From assembly GCF_003400205.1 (NCBI RefSeq), contig NZ_QUQV01000001.1:62001-126000 (forward strand): a DNA stretch of 64,000 nucleotides, in the 5' to 3' direction. This document shows, one piece after another, positions 1 to 10,310 of this stretch. The notes under the pieces were generated by a model. That model did no database searches. It saw nothing but the letters and a program-made list of their open reading frames with translations, and was not told the origin of the DNA. The stretch's first letter is position 1. Every line of letters starts with the position of its first letter. The position numbers were made by a program, and so were the translations under genes. Origin of the DNA: Bacillus sp. HNG. GTDB taxonomy: Bacteria > Bacillota > Bacilli > Bacillales > Bacillaceae_L.

Positions 1-1
1 A

Positions 2-1843
2 GGATTAGAACTATTAGCCGATGAACTCAGTATTGAATTACATGAAAAAGGGTATCCGATTACCATTACACAAAGGGTAGGTCCGATCCATGTTAGCAAT
101 AAGAATGGGAAAGGTAACATCTTTTATCAGGAAAAAATCCATTTCTATCGCGCGATAGGGGTGTGGTTAGAAAATTATCGAAAGTCTGGTGACTTTGAGC
201 TGACTGAACAACCTAATTTCCAAACGAGTGGAGTTATGCTCGATGTTTCTAGGAATGCCGTGTTAAAGGTAGATGAAGTACAAGGGCTACTTAGGAAATT
301 AGCGATCATGGGCTTAAATGTCGTCATGCTTTATACAGAGGATACTTATGAAGTTCCAGATTATCCGTATTTTGGGTATATGCGTGGTAGATACACAGAG
401 GAAGAACTGAGGACTTGTGATGAATATGCAGATCATTTTGGCATCGAAATGATTCCTTGTATTCAAACTCTTGCCCATTTGACAATGGCATTAAAGTGGG
501 GATATGCAAAAGAAATTAGAGATACAGCTGATATTTTATTAGTAGGTGAATCGAAAACATACCAATTTATTGAAAGTATGATTGAGGCCGCTTCTAAACC
601 TTTTAAATCCAAACGAATTCATATTGGTATGGATGAAGCTCATCAGCTTGGGTTAGGACGATATTTAGATTTAAATGGATATGAAAATCGCTTTAATATT
701 ATGAACAAGCACCTAGATAAAGTAGTTTCAATCGCTAAACGACATGGTCTGTCACCAATGATTTGGAGTGACATGTATTTTCGTTTGGGTTCAAAACACG
801 GTGAATATTATGATAAAGACGTTCATATTCCAAAAGAAGCAATTGACTCCATACCAGAAAATGTTCAACTTGTTTATTGGGATTATTACCACGCAGATGA
901 AGAGTTTTATCGATCTTATATTCAGAAACATAAAGAATTAGGGAGAGATACCCTTTTTGCGGGTGGCGCATGGACATGGAATGGAATTTCGCCAAACTAT
1001 GGAAGAGCGTTTATGACAACAGAAGCTGCACTAGCAGCGTGTAAAAAAGACGGTCTCCAAGAAGTCTTTACGACATTATGGGGCGATAATGGAGCGGAAA
1101 CACCGCTCACAACTGCGCTACCTGTTATTCAACTTTATGCTGAACATACTTATCACGAAACAGTGACAATGGAACAGTTAGCCCAACGTTTCTATTTCTG
1201 TACTGGAAATCAACTTGAGGATTTTCTCGTTCTAAATCAATTGGATGAAACGCCAGGTGTGATGAAAAATAATGTAAACTCATCCAATGCATCAAAGTTC
1301 TTATTGTGGCAGGATCTTCTTTTCGGCTTATTTGATGAAAATATCCGTGGCCTTGATATGAATGTACATTATCAGAAACTAATTCCAAAAATTACTGCGG
1401 CGAAGGAAAGAAATCCTAACGCAGTCCAAATTTTTGAGTTCTATGCGCAACTAGTAAACGTATTAAGTGTAAAGGCAGAGATGGGAATCCACTTAAAAGC
1501 AGCTTATGACCAGGGAGATAAGGATTCTATGACAACTCTTTTAAGCAAGATTAATTTATTGACAAACGAGGTTCATAAACTTCACCAAAAACATCGAGAA
1601 GTTTGGTTTTCTTTATATAAACCATTTGGTTGGGAAATTATCGAGTTCCGGTATGGGGGACTATCTGCCCGTCTAGCAACCACACAAGTACGGATTCAGC
1701 AATGGCTAGAAGGGACAATCGATCGAATTGAAGAATTAGAAGAAACAAGATTAATACATGATGGTCCAAATGGGATACCAGAAGGTTCCTTAGGAAACCA
1801 CTTTTACCACCGAATCGCAACAGCGGGTAATTTTAATTGGTAA
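2..1843 (+). CDS. Beta-N-acetylhexosaminidase, GH20 family (5' truncated)
   Basis: Predicted exo-hydrolase that removes terminal N-acetylhexosamine from glycans or glycoconjugates. The frame is open from base 2, so the true start lies outside the window; the GTG at 161 is internal, because about 53 codons before it read as continuous protein. The GH20 catalytic Asp-Glu pair is visible in HIGMDEA (about 620-640), where the Glu is the acid/base and the Asp orients the substrate N-acetyl group. No signal peptide can be judged. The sequence recalls the compact GcnA-type GH20 subgroup rather than the large secreted enzymes. It is the first visible gene of a glycan operon and lies 28 bp before the GH1 gene. 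The family is fairly sure; the substrate is not. Confidence 0.85.
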   Translation, partial: GLELLADELSIELHEKGYPITITQRVGPIHVSNKNGKGNIFYQEKIHFYRAIGVWLENYRKSGDFELTEQPNFQTSGVMLDVSRNAVLKVDEVQGLLRKLAIMGLNVVMLYTEDTYEVPDYPYFGYMRGRYTEEELRTCDEYADHFGIEMIPCIQTLAHLTMALKWGYAKEIRDTADILLVGESKTYQFIESMIEAASKPFKSKRIHIGMDEAHQLGLGRYLDLNGYENRFNIMNKHLDKVVSIAKRHGLSPMIWSDMYFRLGSKHGEYYDKDVHIPKEAIDSIPENVQLVYWDYYHADEEFYRSYIQKHKELGRDTLFAGGAWTWNGISPNYGRAFMTTEAALAACKKDGLQEVFTTLWGDNGAETPLTTALPVIQLYAEHTYHETVTMEQLAQRFYFCTGNQLEDFLVLNQLDETPGVMKNNVNSSNASKFLLWQDLLFGLFDENIRGLDMNVHYQKLIPKITAAKERNPNAVQIFEFYAQLVNVLSVKAEMGIHLKAAYDQGDKDSMTTLLSKINLLTNEVHKLHQKHREVWFSLYKPFGWEIIEFRYGGLSARLATTQVRIQQWLEGTIDRIEELEETRLIHDGPNGIPEGSLGNHFYHRIATAGNFNW

Positions 1844-1871
1844 ATAGAATGCACGTTAGGAGGTAATAGGT

Positions 1872-3215
1872 ATGCCTATTATTCGTTTTCCGAAAGACAT
1901 GAAATGGGGTACAGCGACTGCAGCGTATCAAGTAGAAGGTGCAGCATTTAAGGATGGAAGAGGGTTATCCATATGGGATACCTTTTCCCACACCCCTGGA
2001 AAAGTGAAGAATGGGGATAATGGTGATATCGCATGTGATAGCTATCATCGTTACCATGAGGATATAAAATTATTGGACCAACTAGGTGCCAAAGTGTATC
2101 GCTTTTCTGTTTCTTGGCCAAGGATTTATCCAAATGGAACAGGAAAACTTAACCCCAAAGGCTTGCAATATTATCAGAACTTGGTAGACAAATTAGTGGA
2201 AAAAGGGATTGAACCAATGCTTACCCTTTACCACTGGGACCTCCCGCAAGCCCTTCAGGATCAAGGTGGTTGGGCGAGTCGAAATACAGTTGATGCCTTT
2301 AGACAATATGCTGAAACTATTTTTAGAGAGTTTAATGGGAAAGTGAAATATTGGCAAACCATTAATGAACCTTTATGTGCCGCTTTTTTATCAAATTATC
2401 GAGGTGTACACGCACCAGGATATCAGGATTTACAGCTTGCTGTGGATGTTTCCCACCACTTGGTGTTGGCACATGGAAAAGCAGTTAAGGTATTTCGAGA
2501 ACTAGGAACCGAAGGTCAAATCGGCACAGCAACGAATACCACATGGAGAGAACCTTTTAGTGATCGAATAGAAGACATCGAAGCTTGTAGGAGAGAAATT
2601 GGCCATAACATTGATTGGTTTCTAGATCCTATTTTTAAAGGTGAGTACCCACAATATTTAGTTGATTGGTTTGAAAAAAAGGGTGCAAAACTTCATGTTG
2701 AAGACGGGGACATGGAAATCATCCAACAGCCGATTGATTTTATTGGTGTCAACTATTATTCCGGTAATGTCGCACGATTTAAAGAGAATACTGGATTACT
2801 AGATATTGAGAATATTGAAATTGATTATAACCACACACATATAGGCTGGCCGATTTATGCAGACGGCTTTTATAAAGTTTTTCAATATCTCGCACAGCGA
2901 TATGGAAATATTCCATTATTTATTACGGAAAATGGGGCTTGTTGTGTGGATGAACGTGTAAACGGGAAAGTGGATGATCAAGACCGAATCAACTACTACA
3001 AGCAGCATCTAACAGCTGTGAGTAGAGCTATAGAATCAGGGATTCCTATTCTTGGTTATCTAGCATGGTCATTATTAGATAACTTTGAGTGGGCAGACGG
3101 TTACGGAAAACGATTTGGTCTTGTTTATGTAGACTTTCAAACTTTGGAGCGCATTCAAAAAGAAAGTTACAACTGGTATAAAAAAGTAATTGCCAATGGA
3201 TGGATAGAAATATAA
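1872..3215 (+). CDS. Beta-glucosidase, GH1 family
   Basis: Retaining beta-glycosidase of family GH1, 447 residues, the usual length. The acid/base Glu is E166 in TINEP and the nucleophile is E353 in ITENG. The N-terminal FPKDMKWGTATAAYQVEG is the typical GH1 opening that includes the substrate-binding Gln. No signal peptide, so cytoplasmic, probably cleaving imported oligosaccharides. It has a clear RBS (AGGAGG about 9 nt before ATG). A phospho-beta-glucosidase is possible, but no dedicated PTS gene lies in this operon and the phosphate-binding signature was not identified. It probably acts together with the preceding GH20 enzyme. Confidence 0.92.
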   Translation: MPIIRFPKDMKWGTATAAYQVEGAAFKDGRGLSIWDTFSHTPGKVKNGDNGDIACDSYHRYHEDIKLLDQLGAKVYRFSVSWPRIYPNGTGKLNPKGLQYYQNLVDKLVEKGIEPMLTLYHWDLPQALQDQGGWASRNTVDAFRQYAETIFREFNGKVKYWQTINEPLCAAFLSNYRGVHAPGYQDLQLAVDVSHHLVLAHGKAVKVFRELGTEGQIGTATNTTWREPFSDRIEDIEACRREIGHNIDWFLDPIFKGEYPQYLVDWFEKKGAKLHVEDGDMEIIQQPIDFIGVNYYSGNVARFKENTGLLDIENIEIDYNHTHIGWPIYADGFYKVFQYLAQRYGNIPLFITENGACCVDERVNGKVDDQDRINYYKQHLTAVSRAIESGIPILGYLAWSLLDNFEWADGYGKRFGLVYVDFQTLERIQKESYNWYKKVIANGWIEI

Positions 3216-3263
3216 AACATCTAAATACGCAACTTCCAGAATAAAAGGATAGAGGTGGATTGT

Positions 3264-4247
3264 ATGCAAAACGTTTTATTGATTGGTGCAGGAACAATGG
3301 GGAAGGAGCATGCTAGTTCTTATTATGATATGGAAGATGTTCGTGTTGTAGGAATCGTTGACACTCGAATCGATCAAGCCCAGCAAATTATCGGTGAGCA
3401 TGATACAAAAATTTTTCAAACTTTAGAAGAAGCGGTAAATAATCTCGAACAAATTGATGTGATTGATGTTTGTGTTCCAACTTTCCTGCATAAAGAGTAT
3501 GTTTTGAAAGCTGCGGATTGTGGAATTGATGTAATATGCGAAAAACCATTAGCTTACACTCTTGAAGATGCACGTGAAATGATAGAGTACTGTGATGAGA
3601 AAAATGTGAAATTATTTGTAGGGCATGTTGTTCGTTTCTTCCCACAGTATGCAAAAGCAAAGGAACTTGTTGCAAATGGATCTATTGGTGATATTGGTGT
3701 CGTTCGAACAAGGCGCGGCGGGCATTTTCCGGCGGGATGGAGAGATTGGTATTCAGACCAAACCAAAAGTGGTGGTGTCATCTTAGATTTAATCATCCAT
3801 GATTTTGATTTTCTGCGTTGGAACTTTGGTGAAGTGGAGCGAGTATATGCGAAAGGACTTCCTGATCTCGACTATGCCATTGTGACATTGGTTTTTAAAA
3901 CAGGAGTCATCGCACATGTAGAAGGTTCATGGAGGCATCAAACGTTTTCCACACAATTTGAAATTGCTGGTAAAAGTGGGATTGTCGAATATGATAGTTT
4001 AAAAGAAGAACCGGTTTTACTTTCAATTAATCAATCAATTGATGAAAAAAGTGGAGTTGAAGTACCTCAAAGTCCTTTGAAAAAATCACCATATTATATT
4101 GAACTACAGCATTTCCTGAACTGTTTGAAAACAAATGAAACGCCAATTGTGACAGCAAAAGATGCGTATAAAGCAATGGAAATATCAGTCGCTGCCCTTC
4201 AATCTATAAAAACAGGTTTACCTGTCATACTAAAGGGGGAAAACTGA
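3264..4247 (+). CDS. Gfo/Idh/MocA family oxidoreductase (first copy)
   Basis: NAD(P)-dependent sugar or inositol-type dehydrogenase. The N-terminal Rossmann fold has LLIGAGTMGKEH, and CEKPLA is the conserved EKP motif that carries the catalytic Lys. The C-terminal half is the alpha/beta substrate domain, with a conserved HDFDFLRW segment. The ATG at 3264 is chosen over the in-frame GTG at 3255 because AGGTGG (3253-3258) sits 5 nt before it and overlaps the GTG. A second family member follows after one base. Enzymes of this family can oxidise or reduce sugar hydroxyls, and some take part in oxidative glycoside cleavage or 3-keto-sugar chemistry. That role is an inference here. Confidence 0.9.
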   Translation: MQNVLLIGAGTMGKEHASSYYDMEDVRVVGIVDTRIDQAQQIIGEHDTKIFQTLEEAVNNLEQIDVIDVCVPTFLHKEYVLKAADCGIDVICEKPLAYTLEDAREMIEYCDEKNVKLFVGHVVRFFPQYAKAKELVANGSIGDIGVVRTRRGGHFPAGWRDWYSDQTKSGGVILDLIIHDFDFLRWNFGEVERVYAKGLPDLDYAIVTLVFKTGVIAHVEGSWRHQTFSTQFEIAGKSGIVEYDSLKEEPVLLSINQSIDEKSGVEVPQSPLKKSPYYIELQHFLNCLKTNETPIVTAKDAYKAMEISVAALQSIKTGLPVILKGEN

Positions 4248-4248
4248 C

Positions 4249-5223
4249 ATGAAAATTGGAATCATTAGCTTCGCTCATATGCATGCAAATAGTTATGCAG
4301 CTGCCATAAATGAAATGGAAGGTGTCACATTAGCTGGAATAGCCGATGAAAATGAGGAAAGAGGGTCGAAAAGTTCACAGCTTTTTGACACAGTTTATTA
4401 TAAAAATTATCAAGATTTACTTGACTCTGATATTGATGCGGTGATTGTGACATCAGAAAATAGTTTGCACCATCAACATGTAATTGCTGCTGCTAAAGCA
4501 GGCAAACATGTTCTATGTGAAAAGCCATTAGCTACCAATTTAAAAGATATCGAAGAAATGATTCGTGTTTGTGAACAAAATGGAATTCTGTTAGGAACAG
4601 CTTTCCCTGTCCGATTTAATACACCTATTCAACATGCTAAAAAAGTGTTGGAAGAAGGTGTATTAGGAGATATTTTAGCGATTAAGGGAACAAATCGGGG
4701 AACGAATCCAGGTGGCTGGTTTATTGATAAGGCGAAATCAGGCGGTGGAGCGGTACTCGATCATACGGTCCATGTTGTCGATATCATGAGATGGTTTACA
4801 GGGGCAGAAGTGAAGGAAGTTTACGCAGAAATTGGAAATATCTATATCGATCATCAGATTGATGATTGTGGGATCCTTACAATTGAATTTACTAACGGAA
4901 TGTTTGCAACTCTAGATTGTAGTTGGTCAAGGAATAGCGCCTATCCTACCTGGGGCGATGTAACAATGGAAATTATCGGGACAAATGGCACTCTAAAAAT
5001 TGATGCGTTCTCTCAAAAAATCGATTTCTATTCCAATCAGGAGGGTGTCAATTGGATTGGCTGGGGAGATGATATGGACACTGGTCTGATTGAGGATTTC
5101 GTTGCGAGTGTAAGAGAAGGTAGAGCCCCGCTAGCAACCGGGCATTCAGGAATGAAAGCGGTAGAAGTAGCATTAGCAGCCTATCAATCTTTCGAGAAAA
5201 AAGCACCTGTAAAATTGATTTAA
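4249..5223 (+). CDS. Gfo/Idh/MocA family oxidoreductase (second copy)
   Basis: Second dehydrogenase of the family, 324 residues. It begins MKIGIISFAHMHANSY, a variant nucleotide-binding turn seen in one subgroup, in place of GxGxxG. The EKP motif (LCEKPLATN) is intact, and DHTVHVVDIMRWF is the substrate-domain histidine segment. It starts one base after the stop of the preceding gene, so translation is probably coupled. Two different paralogues side by side suggest two redox steps on the same sugar, such as oxidation and later re-reduction. The substrate is not readable from sequence. Confidence 0.9.
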   Translation: MKIGIISFAHMHANSYAAAINEMEGVTLAGIADENEERGSKSSQLFDTVYYKNYQDLLDSDIDAVIVTSENSLHHQHVIAAAKAGKHVLCEKPLATNLKDIEEMIRVCEQNGILLGTAFPVRFNTPIQHAKKVLEEGVLGDILAIKGTNRGTNPGGWFIDKAKSGGGAVLDHTVHVVDIMRWFTGAEVKEVYAEIGNIYIDHQIDDCGILTIEFTNGMFATLDCSWSRNSAYPTWGDVTMEIIGTNGTLKIDAFSQKIDFYSNQEGVNWIGWGDDMDTGLIEDFVASVREGRAPLATGHSGMKAVEVALAAYQSFEKKAPVKLI

Positions 5224-5245
5224 ATGGATAAAAAGAGGTGATAAA

Positions 5246-6823
5246 ATGGCCGTTTCTCATGAACTACAAGCTGATATAGTGATTATAGGTGGGGGATTAG
5301 GAGGATGTGCAGCTGCATTATCCGCCTTACAATCTGGAAAAACGGTCCTCTTAACCGAGGAGACAAAATGGATTGGTGGTCAAATAACCAACCAAGGAGT
5401 GCCACCAGATGAGCATCCATGGATCGAAAGCTTTGGAGCCACAAGAAGCTATCGTACATTTCGAAAAAAAATTAGAGAATACTATCTTACGAATTTTCCA
5501 GTTAAGAACAAGGAACGAATAAATGATCTATTTAATCCTGGATCTGCCATTGTAAGTAAAATAAGTCATGAGCCAAGAGTTGCTTTACGGGTGCTTTACG
5601 ATATGCTAGCACCCTATATAAGCAATGGGAAACTAACCTTATTATCAGAATATAAAATAATAACAGCTGAAACAGAACAAGATTACGTTCGAGCTGTTAC
5701 CGTTCAGCATTCTAGTTCAGGAAATACCTACCATTTAAAGGGAAAGTATTTCTTGGATGCAACAGAAATTGGGGATGTATTACCACTTGCTGGTGTAGAG
5801 TATGTAATCGGTGCTGAGTCTCAGGATGAAACCGGTGAAGCTCATGCACCAAAGGATGCAGAACCCTTTAATATGCAGGCGTTTACATACTGCTTTGCCA
5901 TTGATCATATAGATGGAGAAAATCATACAATTGAAAAGCCTGCTCAATATGAGTTTTGGAAAAACTATCAGGCTGAATTCTGGCCAGCCAAACAATTAAG
6001 CTGGTGGGGGGTTGTCCCTCATACATTGGAACCGATTGAGTATTCTTTATTTTACGAGCCTAATCGCTTTTCACTTTGGAATTACCGTCGCATTATCGAT
6101 AAAAATAATTTTGAACAAGGTACGTTTCAAAGTGATATTACAATCGTCAATTGGCCACAAAATGATTACTGGTTAGGTCCTATCATCGACGTAACTGAAG
6201 AGGAAAAAGAAAAACATCTATATAATGCTAAACAACTTAGCTTGTCCTTACTATATTGGATGCAAACGGAGGCGCCTCGTCCAGATGGTGGAAAAGGGTA
6301 TCCTGGAATTCGGTTAAGAAACGATATATTAGGAACAGAAGATGGCTTGGCTATGTATCCATATATCCGTGAATCGAGGAGAATAAAAGCCCAATTTACA
6401 GTAAAGGAACAACATGTCAGTGGTGAATTGGAAGGAAAAGAAAGTGCAACTTATTTTCCTGATAGTGTTGGAATTGGAAGTTATCGCTTAGACCTGCATC
6501 CGAGTACAGGAATGAATACATACATTGATTTTTCATCTCATCCATTCCAAATTCCACTCGGAAGTTTATTGCCTATTCGAGTTAAAAATTTGTTGCCCGC
6601 CAGCAAAAACATTGGAACTACTCATATTACGAATGGTTGTTATCGACTTCATCCGGTGGAATGGAATATCGGGGAAGCAGCCGGTCATTTAGCAGCATAT
6701 TGTATAGACCATGAAATCATCCCACATGAAGTGAGGCATAAAGAAGAAAAGTTAAAGGATTTTCAATCACGTTTAGTGAAAGCAGGAATCGAACTGGAGT
6801 GGCCAAAAATTCATAAAATATGA
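5246..6823 (+). CDS. FAD-dependent oxidoreductase (FAD_oxidored type)
   Basis: Flavoprotein of 525 residues with the N-terminal dinucleotide fold ADIVIIGGGLGGCAAA and the following acidic strand end (LLTEE). The segment WIGGQITNQGVPPDEHPWI is typical of the group of FAD oxidoreductases found beside polysaccharide-degrading enzymes, sometimes mislabelled xanthan lyase. C-terminal NGCYRLHPVEWNIGEAAGHL resembles the FAD-closing end of this group. RBS AGAGGTGA precedes the ATG. No signal peptide or twin-arginine motif is visible, so it is cytoplasmic. It may oxidise a sugar or hydroxyl group in concert with the two Gfo/Idh enzymes; this is context-based inference. Confidence 0.85.
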   Translation: MAVSHELQADIVIIGGGLGGCAAALSALQSGKTVLLTEETKWIGGQITNQGVPPDEHPWIESFGATRSYRTFRKKIREYYLTNFPVKNKERINDLFNPGSAIVSKISHEPRVALRVLYDMLAPYISNGKLTLLSEYKIITAETEQDYVRAVTVQHSSSGNTYHLKGKYFLDATEIGDVLPLAGVEYVIGAESQDETGEAHAPKDAEPFNMQAFTYCFAIDHIDGENHTIEKPAQYEFWKNYQAEFWPAKQLSWWGVVPHTLEPIEYSLFYEPNRFSLWNYRRIIDKNNFEQGTFQSDITIVNWPQNDYWLGPIIDVTEEEKEKHLYNAKQLSLSLLYWMQTEAPRPDGGKGYPGIRLRNDILGTEDGLAMYPYIRESRRIKAQFTVKEQHVSGELEGKESATYFPDSVGIGSYRLDLHPSTGMNTYIDFSSHPFQIPLGSLLPIRVKNLLPASKNIGTTHITNGCYRLHPVEWNIGEAAGHLAAYCIDHEIIPHEVRHKEEKLKDFQSRLVKAGIELEWPKIHKI

Positions 6824-6849
6824 TTAAGAATAAGAGTGAGTGATACGGA

Positions 6850-8691
6850 ATGATCGCACTAGTTGACAAAAGTATGGAAATGAAGAGTCAGGTTCTCTTC
6901 AATCATTATTTTTCAAATATCAAAGAACTTTTACATGAAGATCTCCATCAATATACATGTATTTTCATTAATGGTCTTAACAATGGAAAACCAATGAAAT
7001 TGTCATATGAGATACTTGAAAAGCTATGGACCTTTGTAGAACAAGGTGGGATTTTGTATGGGGAGCTCATCAATTGTGATGACTTCCCATCCTCTCGTCT
7101 TTTTGGGTTCAAGCAAGACTTTACGGTAACAAATCACCGCTTAGAAAAACTGGTGATTTCACGTGATAATTCCTTTTGTAAAAAAGGGAAGCTGCTCGAA
7201 TGGCATGGTCCCTTTTTAACTGGCTTTACATTCGACACCGAAAGACTGCTGAATATCGGTCATTTTAAAGAGACTCATTGTACGGAAGATGAAGGTAAAT
7301 ATCCTGGTATTGTTGTGAAAAATCATGGGGAAGGAAAAGCCATTTTTGCGACTTTTTCGTTTTTGGGCAATGACCAAAATTGGACGTTACGACCAAATTG
7401 GGTATGGAACCAAATTATCAAATGGTTGCAAATGGAGTATCACTTGCCACTTAAAAGCAAACATTTGGTTATTCAGCCCTCAAAGGAAAACAATCTTAAA
7501 AAAACAATTGAAAAGGGTATGAATTGGTTTTTAACCTCTGGAATTTTGCCGAAGGAAGATGGAAGTCTTGGAATATATGAAAATGTCCATTCCATTCGAA
7601 GCGATATTAGTAAGGATTTTCGACCGGATTGTCATGCGCATACGGCGCTTTTATTTTACCTATATGGAAAATATGCGAATGAACCTAAATGGATAGAGAG
7701 GTCTCAAAATTTACTAAACTACTTATTTGAAGCAGGGTATCAGGATACAGATTCTGATTCAGCTACGTATGGTTTCTGGAAATGGTTTCAAAGCCCGAAG
7801 GAAAAACCAGACCAACTATTTTCCGATGATAATAGTTGGGTAGCTCTTGTTCTATTATATCTATACCGTAAAACCGGTAAAACGGAATACAAAGAGAGAG
7901 GCTTATTAACGGCTTATGCTCTTTTACACACTCAAAATAAAAACGGACTTCGACCGGAGTGTATTCGGGAAAAAGAATTACTTGACCACGGCACCACATA
8001 TTTCAAAAATTCAACCATGGCTAGTATGAATCCTCATTTTGAAGCGATCGTTCATTCGGCATTTATCCAAGCCTATCTTGTCTCAAAGGATGATACCTTT
8101 TTACAAACTGCATATCAAGGTACGGTATCATTGCTTGATAATAAACGAGATTTAAAGTTTATGTATAGTAAAACGGCTGGATATAGTAGATTCTTACTGT
8201 CCTTAGCACAAGTGTTTGCTGTTACAAAGGATGAAACCATTCTAAAAGGGCTACATGAAGTAATGGATTACTTAGCTAAAAATCAACATGAATTAGGTGG
8301 GATTGAGGAACATGATAATCCAGATCCTGATCGCTATGGCACAGAGGACACAGGAGTGTTCCGAATGAACGGAGAAGGAATTGCGGATCAATTGTATACG
8401 AATAACTTCTTACTCATGAATGCATGGGAGGCTTGGAAAGCTACGGGCGACCCAACAGTGAAAGAGTTTTATGAAAAGCTTGTTCGTTTTTTATCTAGCA
8501 TTCAAATTACTTCTCCAAAACTGGAATTTGATGGTGGCTGGATGCGTTCTTTTCATCTAGAGAGTGGGGAGTATTTTGGCAATAATGGTGACACTGGCTG
8601 GGGAGCATATGTGATAGAAAGTGGATGGACGAATGCAATCATCCTTTCAGGCCTTATTTTAAAAGAAATAGATCAATCATTACTGGATTAG
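6850..8691 (+). CDS. Two-domain glycan-processing protein, alpha/alpha-barrel type
   Basis: 613 residues, not assigned to a numbered family. About residues 1-205 look like a GATase-like/ThuA-like alpha/beta domain (FVEQGGILYGEL and a following FATFSFLGND). About 210-610 is a helical repeat region with features of an (alpha/alpha)6 toroid: repeated aromatic and acidic segments such as DDNSWVALVLLYLYRKTG, EDTGVFRMNGEG and NNGDTGWGAYV. Such toroids occur in unsaturated glucuronyl hydrolases, epimerases and GH127-like enzymes. No signal peptide. The RBS is weak. The position between an FAD oxidoreductase and a GH67N/DUF4838-like gene supports a glycan role; the reaction is unknown. Confidence 0.6.
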   Translation: MIALVDKSMEMKSQVLFNHYFSNIKELLHEDLHQYTCIFINGLNNGKPMKLSYEILEKLWTFVEQGGILYGELINCDDFPSSRLFGFKQDFTVTNHRLEKLVISRDNSFCKKGKLLEWHGPFLTGFTFDTERLLNIGHFKETHCTEDEGKYPGIVVKNHGEGKAIFATFSFLGNDQNWTLRPNWVWNQIIKWLQMEYHLPLKSKHLVIQPSKENNLKKTIEKGMNWFLTSGILPKEDGSLGIYENVHSIRSDISKDFRPDCHAHTALLFYLYGKYANEPKWIERSQNLLNYLFEAGYQDTDSDSATYGFWKWFQSPKEKPDQLFSDDNSWVALVLLYLYRKTGKTEYKERGLLTAYALLHTQNKNGLRPECIREKELLDHGTTYFKNSTMASMNPHFEAIVHSAFIQAYLVSKDDTFLQTAYQGTVSLLDNKRDLKFMYSKTAGYSRFLLSLAQVFAVTKDETILKGLHEVMDYLAKNQHELGGIEEHDNPDPDRYGTEDTGVFRMNGEGIADQLYTNNFLLMNAWEAWKATGDPTVKEFYEKLVRFLSSIQITSPKLEFDGGWMRSFHLESGEYFGNNGDTGWGAYVIESGWTNAIILSGLILKEIDQSLLD

Positions 8692-8707
8692 TGTGAGGAG
8701 GTGCACA

Positions 8708-10297
8708 ATGTCGGTTACATGCAGCATTCTTTCTGATAACATATCTGTCGTATTTGCAAAAGAAGAGTTGATCAAGTACATCCAACAAGTCGAGCAGCCC
8801 ATTCCTTATTCTTTTGTGTTGGGGTTGGAACAAGAATTTATTGAAAAGGGCTTAGTCGAACAAACAACATTAGCGGAAAATCCAACAGTTGATGCTTTTC
8901 AAGTTGTACAAAAGGAAAACGAAATTTATATCATCGGTTCAAATCCTAGGTCCGTGCTTTATGGTGTTTATCATACTTGTAAAAAACTGTTTGGATATAA
9001 ATGGGTTCATTTTTTATCTGAAGAAAAAGTTGAATATAAAGATGTTAGTTTTATAAATTCTTCAAGTCACCGTGGGAAGATGGTTAGAAGAGGCCTAGTT
9101 ATTGAAAATTATGAAGACACTTCATTCCTGTTACAGATGATCGATTGGGCAGCGAAACACTATATAAATGAGCTGTTTTTTACTTTTATGCTATGGGACA
9201 AGGTAAAACCAGGAATAGAAAAAGAGATAGAAAAGCGTGGGCTAACCATTACAATCGGTGGTCATAGTATGCACTACTTATTAAGTGATATCTCAATTTT
9301 GGATAAAGAGCAGATTAATTACTCAGATGATAGTTGGAAAGATTTACTGATTGATAAAATAAAAGACGAAATCGACAAGACTTCTTCTATTAAAAGAGTA
9401 TCCCTATGGCCAGCGGATATAGGGATAAAGGATGACCAAGATTTCTTAACAACATACGTTACATTTACTGAACAATTAAAAAAACAAATTCCTCGTATTG
9501 AAGTAGAACATATAGCTTACAATGCCGGATTATCATGGGATATGTTAGAACTACCAGACGGTTTCGATAGTTCGAAAACGGTTGATACGTTATTCGCATT
9601 CTGGGGTAGAAACTATCAGCAATCTTTTAAAAATGAGGGAAGAGGATTTGAGGCTTTACATAAATGGTGTCAAGCGACGAAAACTACTCAAAAGGATATA
9701 ACTATTTTTGAATACTACAGTGACCATTTTATGTTGGGTAATCTATTTCCACCATTATTTCAACGAATTCATGAAGATATTAATCTGTTTTCGAAGTTGG
9801 GAATCAACCAAATAGTTAATCTAATCGTTCCATACATTCCTAAAGAAAATGCAAATGAATTAGATTATAAGTATCCATGGGAATCAATACAGCTAATGAA
9901 TAACTACTATTTTGCACGATTAACATGGGGCGATGGCTTTGATGAAATCGAAGGGGACTTTTACTCTATCTTTAATGAACATCAAAATGTGGCTAAAAAA
10001 TTACTTAAGAAAATGGAGTCGGTACTATCAGAGGTATCGAAATGGAACTTCCCTTTATTTCCTAGTCGGTTAATAGATCCTGAAAAAGTAACAGAATGTG
10101 ATGACTTACATCTTATTATCTCCGACCTTAATAAATGGAAAAATGAACTTGAACCATTTAAAGGCGATTTCATATCAGAAATTAAAGATCCATCCAGTAT
10201 GATAACTTTTTATATTTATTATGTGTGTGAAATGCTAGAACATTACTTAGCTGAATGGACGAAAAAGGTAGAGCAAGTGTCAGATAAACTACAGTAA
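8708..10297 (+). CDS. DUF4838/GH67-N-like glycoside hydrolase-related protein
   Basis: About 529 residues from the ATG at 8708. The AGGAGG at 8697-8702 favours this ATG over the in-frame GTG at 8693. The N-terminal 110 residues match the alpha/beta domain shared by GH20, GH67 and GH84 enzymes: the run SNPRSVLYGVYHTCKKLFG followed by KWVHF is its hallmark. The rest resembles a TIM barrel, with possible substrate strands around GGHSMHYLL, SLWPADIG and FEYYSDHF. A catalytic pair cannot be assigned with confidence. It is cytoplasmic. In this operon it is probably a further exo-glycosidase or a sugar-acid-specific enzyme. Confidence 0.65.
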   Translation: MSVTCSILSDNISVVFAKEELIKYIQQVEQPIPYSFVLGLEQEFIEKGLVEQTTLAENPTVDAFQVVQKENEIYIIGSNPRSVLYGVYHTCKKLFGYKWVHFLSEEKVEYKDVSFINSSSHRGKMVRRGLVIENYEDTSFLLQMIDWAAKHYINELFFTFMLWDKVKPGIEKEIEKRGLTITIGGHSMHYLLSDISILDKEQINYSDDSWKDLLIDKIKDEIDKTSSIKRVSLWPADIGIKDDQDFLTTYVTFTEQLKKQIPRIEVEHIAYNAGLSWDMLELPDGFDSSKTVDTLFAFWGRNYQQSFKNEGRGFEALHKWCQATKTTQKDITIFEYYSDHFMLGNLFPPLFQRIHEDINLFSKLGINQIVNLIVPYIPKENANELDYKYPWESIQLMNNYYFARLTWGDGFDEIEGDFYSIFNEHQNVAKKLLKKMESVLSEVSKWNFPLFPSRLIDPEKVTECDDLHLIISDLNKWKNELEPFKGDFISEIKDPSSMITFYIYYVCEMLEHYLAEWTKKVEQVSDKLQ

Positions 10298-10310
10298 TAT
10301 GGGGGAAAGT

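Noticed and set aside
161-1843. GH20 gene starting at GTG 161
   Set aside because: The frame is open for 53 codons to the window edge and reads as a normal N-terminal domain, so the real start is further upstream.
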